A DNA stretch of 64,000 nucleotides from an uncultured Chryseobacterium sp. Lineage in GTDB: Bacteria; Bacteroidota; Bacteroidia; Flavobacteriales; Weeksellaceae. The position numbers and the translations under genes are program-made. Positions within the stretch are counted from its first letter, which is position 1. The number at the start of each line of letters is the position of its first letter. The notes beneath the pieces were generated by a model, which saw only the letters and a list, made by a program, of their open reading frames with translations, ran no database searches and was not told where the DNA came from. This document shows positions 16,532-26,900 of the stretch, in pieces. The DNA is taken from assembly GCA_913776245.1 (NCBI GenBank), contig CAJYLO010000002.1:62001-126000 (forward strand), written 5' to 3'.

Positions 16532-17185
16532 TTATTTTACTCCGAAATTCTTAGAAATACCTACAGTAATTCCCTTTCCGAAACCAAAACCGAACTGGTT
16601 AGTCTTTACTTCCGTATCTTTAACTTTCTCGTGTGTATATCCAATTCCTCCGATATTGAAGTTAAGACCAAAAGAGTTTTTGAAATTGATAAATAAATTT
16701 GGGGTAAATGCCACTCCAAAACCTGTTGTTTTAGATTCATTATAAACGATAGTGGAACCTGATGTCATCAATGGTTCTTTGGTTTTCCCATTAGATGCAA
16801 AAACATCAAGCTCTCCGAATACGGCAAAAGTTTCATTTAACGGAATAGTATATCTTCCGAAAACACCATACTGGAAATAGTTGTTTTTTGTTTCCAAATT
16901 TGTTGTACTGGTAGGAAATCCAGGAAATGAATAGGTAGAGTTACCCGTTTGCTTTGATGAGCTAACGCCTAATTTGACACCCGCTGTCCAATGGTCTGTA
17001 AACTGATAACCAATCTGAGGATTGAAAGAAAATTCATCGGTTTTACCTTCATAGTTATAAGCAGCAGTATTATTAGTAGTTTTTGAGGTATTGTAAGAAA
17101 TATTTCCTCCCACCAAGATTGTGTTTTTTTGAGCGTTCATAGCTCCGAAAAGTGCAACTGCACCAACTAATAATAGTTTCTTCAT
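16532..17185 (-). CDS. Outer membrane beta-barrel protein
   Basis: Signal peptide MKKLLLVGAVALFGAMNAQ; NPQIGYQFTDHWTAGVKLG. Confidence 0.8.
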   Translation of the reverse strand: MKKLLLVGAVALFGAMNAQKNTILVGGNISYNTSKTTNNTAAYNYEGKTDEFSFNPQIGYQFTDHWTAGVKLGVSSSKQTGNSTYSFPGFPTSTTNLETKNNYFQYGVFGRYTIPLNETFAVFGELDVFASNGKTKEPLMTSGSTIVYNESKTTGFGVAFTPNLFINFKNSFGLNFNIGGIGYTHEKVKDTEVKTNQFGFGFGKGITVGISKNFGVK

Positions 17186-17277
17186 AGTTTAAAAATTTGA
17201 GGGTGCAAAATTATTAAAATTTTATAACCCACCAAATTTTATTAAAAAAATAACCTAAACGCGCGGATTGGTGAAAA

Positions 17278-17721
17278 TTAGTTTTCTTCCGCAATCCATT
17301 CACCGTATGAGTTTTCCGTCTCATGAAGTTTCAGATAAGCCAGCTGAACGTGATTGGGCAGCTTGGATTTTATCTTAGCGGCAATATCATAAAGCATATT
17401 TTCGCAAGTCGGCTGGTAGTCACAAAAAATAACATTATGACCTTGATTTTCCAAACTTTCTCCCAGAAACTTATGCGGAGAATCGCCATTTACCAAAACC
17501 GCATGATCCCAGATATCCACAATCTCTTCTTTTACAATTTTCTTGATATCACCAAAATCCACAACCATTCCGTTCTTGTGATGCTCCAGATCATTGATAG
17601 GATTTCCCTTCACAGTAACAAATAATTTATAGGAATGGCCGTGCATGTTTTTGCATTTGCCATCATAATTGTAAAGAACGTGAGCTGTTTCGAAATTGAA
17701 AATTTTTGTAATTCTTATCAT
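17278..17721 (-). CDS. queD: 6-carboxytetrahydropterin synthase (QueD/PTPS)
   Basis: FNFETAHVLYNYDGKCKNMHGHSYKLFVTVKG, GMVVDFGDIK. Confidence 0.9.
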   Translation of the reverse strand: MIRITKIFNFETAHVLYNYDGKCKNMHGHSYKLFVTVKGNPINDLEHHKNGMVVDFGDIKKIVKEEIVDIWDHAVLVNGDSPHKFLGESLENQGHNVIFCDYQPTCENMLYDIAAKIKSKLPNHVQLAYLKLHETENSYGEWIAEEN

Positions 17722-17805
17722 CCTGCAAAGATAATTAAAATTCGACGGAATATTTTTTGCAGAGCAATCTCTAAAACTTTACTTTTGTCATTCATACACA
17801 ACATA

Positions 17806-18270
17806 ATGAAAAAAGCCATATTCCTTTTAAGTATTTTATCCTCAGTCTGTTTTTATTCTCAAAACTTCGGGGCGATCAACGAGATTCTTGAAAAAATTGA
17901 AAACAAGCACAAAAAAATGACGGATGCATCAGATTACGTTATTAATAACAAGAAATTTGTTCTGATAGAAGAATTTCCGGATCATTCCGAGCGTCATATC
18001 CTTGAGTTTGGAGCTGATGACAAAATAACGCTTATTGAACTTATTGATGATAAAGCATCCGGACAGACTTATTCCAATATCTTTTCCGGTGATTTTATCC
18101 GAAAAAAAAACGCCATCTCTATCCGTGCTAACTATCTGGAAGGAAAACAAATCGTTACTCCAATTGTGTACAGTTTATATCTTATGAACGCCAATAATAT
18201 GTGGTATCTTAAGGATATCAACAACAGCAAACGCTGGATTGAAAACAACAGGCTGATCAAGAAAAAATAA
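17806..18270 (+). CDS. Secreted hypothetical protein
   Basis: MKKAIFLLSILSSVCFYSQ signal peptide; internal ATG of the tracked ORF. Confidence 0.7.
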   Translation: MKKAIFLLSILSSVCFYSQNFGAINEILEKIENKHKKMTDASDYVINNKKFVLIEEFPDHSERHILEFGADDKITLIELIDDKASGQTYSNIFSGDFIRKKNAISIRANYLEGKQIVTPIVYSLYLMNANNMWYLKDINNSKRWIENNRLIKKK

Positions 18271-18274
18271 ACAA

Positions 18275-19102
18275 TTATGTTTTAAGAAAATCAATACAAT
18301 ATTCTATTGCAGAATTGAGTTCCTTTGGTAGCGAAACACTATTCCAAGGCTCTTTTGCTCCGAAAGTATGGTTAGCATTTTCAATAATTTTTAATTCAGA
18401 ATTTCCGATCCACTGCTGTAGCTTTTCTGAATGATCCATCCTGACTGATTCGTCCGCGGAACCGTGAATGATAAGTGCGGGAATATCAATTTTCTTTGAG
18501 GCTTTTTCCACATCGAATCTTTCTTCATTATTTTTATAATCTTCAAAAAACTGGAAATAATGAGGCATTTGCTGCCTTGTCCGTGCATTTTCCACGAAAT
18601 AAAAGCCGTCATTTTCCCAACTTTCCAGCGCTTTACCTTCCGGAAATCTGGAAAGAGAACAGACACTTGCCAATGTAACTAACTTCGTAATTGATTTATT
18701 TTCTGAGGCTTTGATGATAGAAATTCCGCCGCCTCTGCTGTGTCCGATCAATGTAATTTTTGCAGCATTAACTTCAGGCTTGTTTTTGAAATGATTGATA
18801 ACGGTTTCCAGATCATACATCTCTTTGGAATAATTATTCTGCCCGAAAGCCTCAAGATCAGCAAACTCATCAGGATGCTCAAGTGAAGTACCATTATGCG
18901 AGAAATTGAATTTAACAAAATAGAATCCTTGTGCAGCAATTTTCTCTCCCATCAATTCCCAAGCACCCCAATCCTTATAGCCTTTGTATCCATGTACAAA
19001 AATAACAAGCGGCAGCTTTTCCTCAGATTTAGAAAAAATGGCATCGGCAAGAAAATCTTTCGAGCCTTTAAGAATAATATTTTTTTGCTTGATTAAATTC
19101 AT
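18275..19102 (-). CDS. Alpha/beta hydrolase
   Basis: VIFVHGYKGYKDWG, GHSRGGG nucleophile elbow. Confidence 0.9.
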   Translation of the reverse strand: MNLIKQKNIILKGSKDFLADAIFSKSEEKLPLVIFVHGYKGYKDWGAWELMGEKIAAQGFYFVKFNFSHNGTSLEHPDEFADLEAFGQNNYSKEMYDLETVINHFKNKPEVNAAKITLIGHSRGGGISIIKASENKSITKLVTLASVCSLSRFPEGKALESWENDGFYFVENARTRQQMPHYFQFFEDYKNNEERFDVEKASKKIDIPALIIHGSADESVRMDHSEKLQQWIGNSELKIIENANHTFGAKEPWNSVSLPKELNSAIEYCIDFLKT

Positions 19103-19196
19103 AATATGGTTTTAAACGCAGAGCTCGCAAAGATTTTTGTTTGACTCTAATACTTTTGTGTAAAACTCAACTAAGCATTGAAAGTCTATTATCTAC

Positions 19197-20555
19197 TTAA
19201 ATCGTCATTGAGAAAATCCTGGTTTCCGGCTTGTTTCTCATCATCCTCAGGTCGAAAACCATCGCTACGTTTCTGGTAAAAGCCCTGCCTTTTTCAGTGA
19301 TCCTGATTTGATGATCTGAAATCTCAACCAGACCGTCTGATTCCATTTCTCTCAATTTTTCTATTGCATTGTCTATTTCAGGAAAAGTGTTCTGCACGTC
19401 CCAACTTGTTTCCAGCTGACACATCAGATTCAGAATATGCTTTCTGATATTCAGATCTTCATCATCCAGAATATGACCGCGAAAAACCGGAATCTCACCC
19501 TTTTCTACAATTTGCTGATACTCTTCTACCGTTTTCACATTCTGGGCAAATGCGTACCAGCTGTCTGAAATAGCAGACATTCCCAATCCTACCATAAGCT
19601 GGGTTTTGCTGGAAGTGTAGCCCATAAAATTACGGTGCAGCTTTTTCTGAACCAGCGACTGATACAGATCATCGTGCTCCAGAGAAAAATGATCCATTCC
19701 TATTTCTATGTAACCAAGATCTTCCAAAAGTTTTTTTCCGTCTTCATACAATCTGCGCTTTTCATCTCCGCTTGGCAGATCTCCTTCATCAAAACCTCTT
19801 TGTCCCACACCTTTCACCCACGGAACGTGTGCATAAGAATAAAATGCAAGTCTGTCCGGCTTTAGTTCCAATGTTTTTCGGATGGTAAATTCCATTGCGT
19901 CCCAAGTCTGATGCGGCAATCCGAAAACCAGATCATGACTGATGCTTTTGTAGCCGATTTCTCTGGACCATTCGGTGACATTTTTTACATTTTCAAAAGG
20001 CTGAATCCTGTTGATGGCTTTCTGAACCTTCGGATCATAATCCTGAACGCCAAAACTGACTCTCGTAAAACCAAGATCGAACAAAGCCTGAAGATGTTCT
20101 TTGGTTGTATTATTAGGATGACCTTCAAAACTGAACTCGTGGGAATCTGCAATCTCAACCGTATCAAAAATCCCTTGCAAAAGCGCTTTGAGATTTGCCG
20201 GTGAAAAAAATGTTGGTGTGCCACCGCCGAGATGTAATTCTTTTAGCTTTGGCTTTTCCGAGAACAATTCCAGATAAAGTTTCCATTCTTTCAGCACACT
20301 TTCCAGATAAGGAATTTCTACGGAGTGCTGCTTGGTGATTCTTTTATGGCAGGCACAGAAAGTACAAAGTGCCTCGCAAAAAGGAAGATGTATATAAATG
20401 GAAATTCCTTCTGCCGAATTGCTTTCGGAAAAAGATCTGATCACGGATTGTTTCCAGAGTTCCGGCGTGAAACCCGTTTCATTCCAATACGGAACTGTAG
20501 GATATGATGTGTAACGCGGACCTGGAATATTGTATTTGTCAACTAACGAATTCAT
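19197..20555 (-). CDS. hemN: Oxygen-independent coproporphyrinogen III oxidase
   Basis: Radical SAM CEALCTFCAC, GPRYTSYPTVPYW, HLGGGTPTFF. Confidence 0.95.
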   Translation of the reverse strand: MNSLVDKYNIPGPRYTSYPTVPYWNETGFTPELWKQSVIRSFSESNSAEGISIYIHLPFCEALCTFCACHKRITKQHSVEIPYLESVLKEWKLYLELFSEKPKLKELHLGGGTPTFFSPANLKALLQGIFDTVEIADSHEFSFEGHPNNTTKEHLQALFDLGFTRVSFGVQDYDPKVQKAINRIQPFENVKNVTEWSREIGYKSISHDLVFGLPHQTWDAMEFTIRKTLELKPDRLAFYSYAHVPWVKGVGQRGFDEGDLPSGDEKRRLYEDGKKLLEDLGYIEIGMDHFSLEHDDLYQSLVQKKLHRNFMGYTSSKTQLMVGLGMSAISDSWYAFAQNVKTVEEYQQIVEKGEIPVFRGHILDDEDLNIRKHILNLMCQLETSWDVQNTFPEIDNAIEKLREMESDGLVEISDHQIRITEKGRAFTRNVAMVFDLRMMRNKPETRIFSMTI

Positions 20556-20700
20556 TGCGGCAAAGTTACAAAATAGAGTTTGGAATGATTCGGGATTTGG
20601 GATGATTTTTAATCGTTCATTTCTATTCTGCTAATAGTCACGGAAATCAATTCTTTCACGAAATGTCATTTTGTACACAAAATCCATAGCCCCGATTGCA

Positions 20701-20780
20701 GTGGAAATCCTTTTTGAAAAACTTAGCAGAGGTAAAGTGGCTGGAAGATTTTCAAAAAGATTGCAGCGGAAAGCGGGAAA
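20701..20780. repeat. REP-like intergenic repeat
   Basis: GTGGAAATCCTTTTTGAAAA...TTTTCAAAAAGATTGCAGCGGAAAGC; 11-bp IR (20710-20720/20749-20759), same end motifs as the 5.48 kb element. Confidence 0.7.
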
Positions 20781-20798
20781 TAGCTCCTAAAAATCATC

Positions 20799-22067
20799 TT
20801 AAATAAAATCAATTATTTTTTCCAGAGCTATTCCGCGAGATGCTTTTAGCAGGATATTATCCTGGCTGACCGGATTCTCCTGCAGATATGCCGCCAATTC
20901 CGCTGTTCCGGAAAAAGCAAATTCAGGATTAATATTTTTAAAATTCGGGCCGACTGTGATGACCTGGTCAAATCCACAGGTTTTTGCAAAATCAAGAATA
21001 TTCCGATGCTCAGCGGCACTTTCTTCCCCCAGTTCCAGCATATCGCCAATGATGATCAGCTTGCTGCCTTTGAAATTTTTGAAGTTTTCCAATGAAGCGT
21101 GCATACTGCTTGGGTTTGCATTGTAGGTATCCAAAACCAGGGTCTTGCCATCTTTTTTCTGGATCTGAGAGCGCATATTGGACGGCATGTAATTTTCTAT
21201 TGCTTGTTTGATCTTCAGAATATCAATCCCGAAATGAAGTCCTAAAGATACCGCAGCTGAAATATTATCATAGTTATAACGACCTGTGAGGTTGGAGATT
21301 ATTTCCGTCTGGCGGTAACTGATGCCTACAAAGTTGTCTTTGGAAAGCGGTGAAAAACTGTAATCGGAATCGTGGGTCCCGAATGTTATTTTATTATTAT
21401 AATCAACCGTTTTTTCAATCTGAATTTTATCATTCTGATTGACCAAAATGGTCTGGTTATGAGTTTTCAGATAATCATACAGTTCGGATTTACCTTTGAT
21501 AACGCCTTCTACTCCGCCAAAACCTTCAAGATGTGCTTTTCCGAAATTGGTAATGTAACCGATATTGGGTTTTGCGATCTTACAAAGAAACTCAATTTCT
21601 TTCTGGTGATTGGCTCCCATTTCTATCACAGCAATCTCATGCGAATCTTTTATGGAAAGAATAGTGAGCGGAACACCAATGTGATTATTCAGGTTCCCGA
21701 AAGTGAACTGAACGTTAAAATTTTCTGCTAAGACTTTGCTTATCAGCTCCTTAGTTGTGGTTTTGCCATTACTTCCCGTGAGACCGATAAAAGGAATTTT
21801 TAGTTGATCCCTGTGATAAACAGCCAGCTCTTGCATAAACACAAGAACAGAAGGTACAAAAAAGATGTTTTTTTCCTGATCTGCATATTTCTGATCTTCT
21901 ACAATAACCGCCAGAGCACCGCTTTCTACTGCTTCATCTGCTTTTTCTGCTGCATTGAAAGTTTCACCGGAAAAAGCAAAAAATAAATTTTTGTCTTTTA
22001 CTTTTCTGCTGTCTATGGTTACCCCGGAAGCCTGCAAAAATACAGGATAAAAATCTTTTACATTCAT
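20799..22067 (-). CDS. murF: UDP-N-acetylmuramoyl-tripeptide--D-alanyl-D-alanine ligase
   Basis: GLTGSNGKTTTKELI, MGANHQKEI, DTYNANPSSM. Confidence 0.94.
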   Translation of the reverse strand: MNVKDFYPVFLQASGVTIDSRKVKDKNLFFAFSGETFNAAEKADEAVESGALAVIVEDQKYADQEKNIFFVPSVLVFMQELAVYHRDQLKIPFIGLTGSNGKTTTKELISKVLAENFNVQFTFGNLNNHIGVPLTILSIKDSHEIAVIEMGANHQKEIEFLCKIAKPNIGYITNFGKAHLEGFGGVEGVIKGKSELYDYLKTHNQTILVNQNDKIQIEKTVDYNNKITFGTHDSDYSFSPLSKDNFVGISYRQTEIISNLTGRYNYDNISAAVSLGLHFGIDILKIKQAIENYMPSNMRSQIQKKDGKTLVLDTYNANPSSMHASLENFKNFKGSKLIIIGDMLELGEESAAEHRNILDFAKTCGFDQVITVGPNFKNINPEFAFSGTAELAAYLQENPVSQDNILLKASRGIALEKIIDFI

Positions 22068-22109
22068 CCTTCAAAAATATTAAAAATGTATCAATGCAAA
22101 AACAAAAAA

Positions 22110-22129
22110 ACAGCAGAAAAATCTGCTGT
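22110..22129 (-). terminator. Hairpin terminator between murF and gldJ
   Basis: ACAGCAGA-AAAA-TCTGCTGT. Confidence 0.65.
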
Positions 22130-22157
22130 CTTTGTTTTTATATTTTTAAAAAGAATA

Positions 22158-23765
22158 CTATCTTTTTGTACGGCCTGATTTGGTATTCTTAGCATCCTGA
22201 GCTACCCGGAAACCAATCCAGCCATATCCTTTTGCCTGATTTTTGAATCGTCTCTGACCCGGATCTAACCAATATGCCGAATCTAACCAAGAGCCTCCTT
22301 TTACAACTCTTACAAAATCACTGATCTGAGTAGTGACTTTACTTTTATCTTTTTGCATTACCACATTACCATTTTTATCAACGATAAATTTAGGCTTAGC
22401 AGAATTGTACATATTGAAATCTGCACTGTCGCTTGGAGGTGTACCACCCGCATCCAGTGAAGACTGGTAATCTCCATCTCTGTAATTACTGTTGTCGTCT
22501 ATTACTTTTCTTTCGAACTCACCTGGTAGCCCTCTGTAAACAAGACGCCCGTCTGCAAGTGTATCATACTTTACATCTTCGTTAGCAATTTTTTTGGTTG
22601 TTCCATCCTCATTTTTAATAGTCTGGACAGTTTTACTGCCTCTGAAATAATTAAAGTCACTAAACTCCTCATCGATCATTGGTCTGTATATATCAGCTAC
22701 CCACTCAGCAACATTACCATACATCCCGTAAATTCCTAAATCATTCGAAGGATATTGCTTCACATCAGCAGTTGTTGGGGAACCATCATTTTTCCAGCCA
22801 GCAACACCTGAATAGTCGCCACGCCCCATTTTGAAATTCTCAAGATACATGCCTCTGTTCTTTCCTTTCTTACCTTTAAGGTTATTGATTTCAGGGGCTT
22901 TGCCAAGGTAATTATTGTATTCTCTGTTTTTCTGAAGGCCAAGAGCAGCAAACTCCCATTCCACTTCTGTAGGAAGTCTGAACTTTTCTACAATTCCGGA
23001 AGTACTATTTCTGTTAGCAGCAGCAATACGTTCATTACTTGTTTTGATACCACTTCTCTTCTTAAGCTTTTCTTTATCTACATAAGCATCAAGCTCAGCA
23101 TCATTGGATTTAAATTTATCCATGTTGAAAGTTGCACCTGCGGTGGCAGCTTTATCACCGGAATATATATCCTTAGAAATAACACCCTGCTTCATCAGCG
23201 CTCTTTCGTTTGCTCTTTCGGTAAGCCAGTCACAATATTTAGTTGCCTGCAACCAGGATACACCAACTACAGGGTAATAATCATATTCAGGAGATCTGAA
23301 ATAAGTCTCTGCATAATCATTACGAGACAGTTTGTTATTCCAAACCAAAGTATCTGGTAAAGCGCCAGAATAGATATGTTTGAAGCCTGGATCGGTTGAT
23401 GGGAAAACAAACTTGAGCCAAGTTGTGTATTCTCTATATTCAGAGTTAGTGATTTCGGTATCTCCTATGAAGAAAGAGCTTACCTGCATTCTACGAGGTG
23501 TATTATTCCAGTCGTGCATCACATTGTCCTCTACCAATCCCATAGTGAAAGTACCTCCTTCCACATAAACCATGCCAGGCCAGGCTTTTGGTTTCTGCTG
23601 CTTACCAGAGAAAAACCAACCATCTTTTTCGTTAGGCTTCCATCCGGTTTTGCTTACAAAACCTTTTGTACCACCGCCCTTTTTAGTGTTGCCACCTCCA
23701 CCACAGCTTGTTAAAAGTAGTGTACTGCTAAACGCAATTATCGAAAACAACCTTATTTTTTTCAT
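22158..23765 (-). CDS. gldJ: Gliding motility lipoprotein GldJ (SUMF1/FGE-like)
   Basis: Lipobox LLTSC, YVEGGTFTMG, VVGVSWLQATKYCDW, GSWLDSAYWLDPGQRRF, FRVAQD. Confidence 0.9.
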   Translation of the reverse strand: MKKIRLFSIIAFSSTLLLTSCGGGGNTKKGGGTKGFVSKTGWKPNEKDGWFFSGKQQKPKAWPGMVYVEGGTFTMGLVEDNVMHDWNNTPRRMQVSSFFIGDTEITNSEYREYTTWLKFVFPSTDPGFKHIYSGALPDTLVWNNKLSRNDYAETYFRSPEYDYYPVVGVSWLQATKYCDWLTERANERALMKQGVISKDIYSGDKAATAGATFNMDKFKSNDAELDAYVDKEKLKKRSGIKTSNERIAAANRNSTSGIVEKFRLPTEVEWEFAALGLQKNREYNNYLGKAPEINNLKGKKGKNRGMYLENFKMGRGDYSGVAGWKNDGSPTTADVKQYPSNDLGIYGMYGNVAEWVADIYRPMIDEEFSDFNYFRGSKTVQTIKNEDGTTKKIANEDVKYDTLADGRLVYRGLPGEFERKVIDDNSNYRDGDYQSSLDAGGTPPSDSADFNMYNSAKPKFIVDKNGNVVMQKDKSKVTTQISDFVRVVKGGSWLDSAYWLDPGQRRFKNQAKGYGWIGFRVAQDAKNTKSGRTKR

Positions 23766-23926
23766 AATCTGATATAGAAATTTTCAAAGTACAAAGAAAA
23801 AGTAAATTCTTTAATTAATCAAATATTGTTTACCTTTTTTTGATAGAACGGAATTAAATTATTTTTATTATATACCATTTTTTTAAAAAAATCGTTTATT
23901 TTGTAATCCCAAAATCAGTCCAATTG

Positions 23927-26900
23927 ATGAAATTTAAATTTTACCTGATAGTTTTTTTATTACTTTCTGCTTTCTCATTCTCACAACAAATTAATCTTGA
24001 ATGGGGATCTACAGCTGAAATAAATTACGGTAATGAAAAAACGGTTTATCCGTCATTCGCTAATAATGGTTTCCAGATAGATGCCAATACTATCTATGCC
24101 AATATAAAAACCAATACAAATTACACTCTGAAAATTGAGCAGCCGCAGTGGCAGGAAATCCCTCAAAAAGATATCCATGATCTCAAAATTAATTCAATTT
24201 CATCATCTTTTAGATACAATATTGACTATTTTTTTGATGATCAAGAAAAAAAACAGGCTGCCAGAATTAAAGTTGAAGCGGTAAAGGCAGAAAAAAACAA
24301 AATATACAGGCTGGTTTCTTTTGTCATTAACCAAACCAATAAACCTATTCCGGTATATAGAGGAACTAATAAATTCGGCACAAGCGAAAACCCACTGAAG
24401 TCCGGGACATTTTACAAGATAAAAGTTGATAAATCAGGTATTTTCAAAATTACCAAACAATTTTTGCAGCAAAACGGCATTAATCCGAACAGTATCGACC
24501 CGAAAAATTTCAGGATCTATGGAAACGGAGGTCTGATGCTGCCGGAAGTAAACTATGATATGCGCTATGATGCACTTCAGGAAAATGCAATCCAGGTTAT
24601 AGGTGAAGAAGACGGCGTATGGAATGATAATGATTTTGCTCTTTTCTATGCTCAGGGACCAAACGGCTATAACTTATTTAATCAGAATAACGGTGCCGGA
24701 ATAAAGAGAACCGAATACAGAAGTGACAATTCTAATAATGTTGTTAACATATATGAGGATTATGCTTATTACTTTATTAATTTCGACATCGGACCCGGAA
24801 AAAGAGTTCAGACCGCAGACAGCACGCTTCCTTCGGATCTGATAACCCGTTATGACGATTATCAATATATTAATGATGAAAAATTCAACCTTACTAAATT
24901 AGGAAGAATCTGGACTGGAGATGTCATTTCCGGCAGCAAAGAAATTACTTTTAACACCAGATCACCACTACAGGCCGATGACATTATCCGTATAAGAACA
25001 CAGGTTATTGGATTTAATGCACAATCAGGAAAAATAAGTATTGATGTCAACGGCTCAAAATATAACGGAGAACTCTCTTCTACTTCAGAAACCTATGTAC
25101 CTCTTTCCCATGAGACAGCATTGTTAAACCAAACCGGAACAAGCATAAAATTCACTTATAATACGAATATAAGTGCAAACCCGAATGCATCGTTTTATTT
25201 TGATTATGCAGAAGCCCAGTACAAACAGGATCTCAGCTTCAACGGCTCACAAATGAACTTCAGGGATTTTGACATTGTAACAGGCTCCGGCGATCTGTAC
25301 GGATTTTCTGTAAAAAACGCATCCGATATAGAGCAGATATGGGATGTTTCTGACACTACGAATGCAAAAAAACTAACCAACAAAAGCGGACAAAATTCTG
25401 TTTTCAGTTTTGGCTATACAGCAAATAATCCGTTTTTTAATAATGAATTTGCCGCATTCAAAAGTTCAGCTGCTTTCGAACCCGGGTTTGTAGGAAGAAT
25501 TGACAATCAGGATCTTGCTTCCCTCAAAAATGTTGATTATCTGATGATTGCTCAACCAAGCTACATAGCACAGGCTGAAAGGCTTGCCGCCTATCATCGT
25601 TCAAAAAACGGATTTAATGTTCAGGTCGTAGATATTAATAAAATCTACAACGAATTCAGCAGCGGAAGCAAGGATATTACAGCGGTAAGAGATTTTATTA
25701 CAAAACTGAATACGCCAGCCGGCTCATTAAAATATGTTTTTTTATTAGGTGATACATCCTATGATTATAAGAACCGAATTGCGAATAATACCGATATCAT
25801 CCCCAGCTATCAGAGTGAGTTTAGTGCAGATGTAAAGTCATCTTATGTAACAGATGATTATTATGTGATGACAAAATACCCACAAACTTCAAATAATATA
25901 ACCAATATGCTTCCCGATGTACCAATCGGAAGATTACCTGCAGATAGTCCTCAGGAAGCCAAAGTAATGATAGATAAAACATTGGCTTATTATAATGCAT
26001 TGCCCGGGCAGTCCAACCCGTTTGGAGAATGGCGGATGAAAATGGACTTCGTAGCGGATGATGATTTTGAAGGTGAGGGGCCAAATGATGTGAAACCACC
26101 TTTCCATTATCTTGTAGAATACGCAATCAACCAAAATTTCACAAGCACTAACAGACCAGAATATAATATCAGAAAGTTATATCTTGATGCATTTCCAGCG
26201 ATTGCAAGTGCGGGAGGTCAAAGATATCCGCAGATAAATCAGGCTATTACTAATGATGTAGGCAATAGTTTGTATTTGTTCTATTTCGGACATGGTGGTA
26301 TAAATGGCTGGGCACAGGAAAGGATTTTAACCTCTACAGAGATCCAGGGATTTAACAATTTCACACCTGTCTATAGCAGATTTCCATTGGTTTCTACAAT
26401 CACCTGCGAATTTACCTTATGGGATGAACCAAGCACCAATTCTGCCGGTGAACAGATGATAAAGCTAACAACGGGAGGAGCTGCTACAATGATTACTTCC
26501 AGCCGCGCTATTTCCGTTGATTATGGTAGAAAATTCACACCACTTTTTACCAATAAACTCTTTGAGCTCGTCAATGATGATTTTGTAAGACTTGGAGATG
26601 CCTATCTTTCGGCAAAATACCAGCACAATACCGTTTATCAGACCTATTCAGTGCCGGATCATCTAAGGGTAAATTTTCTTGGAGATCCTGCCATGAAAAT
26701 TAGCAGGCCTAAAAGATTACTAACTCTGGATAATATACAGACACCCGTTCCTAATCAAATCCGTGCACTTGATTTTGTAAAAATTACAGGCCGTGTTCTG
26801 AAAGCTGATGGTACAACAACAGATAATACATTCAAAGGTCGTGTCGTTATCAATATTTTTGATAAGAAAATTGAGAAAACCACATTGAATAATGATAATG

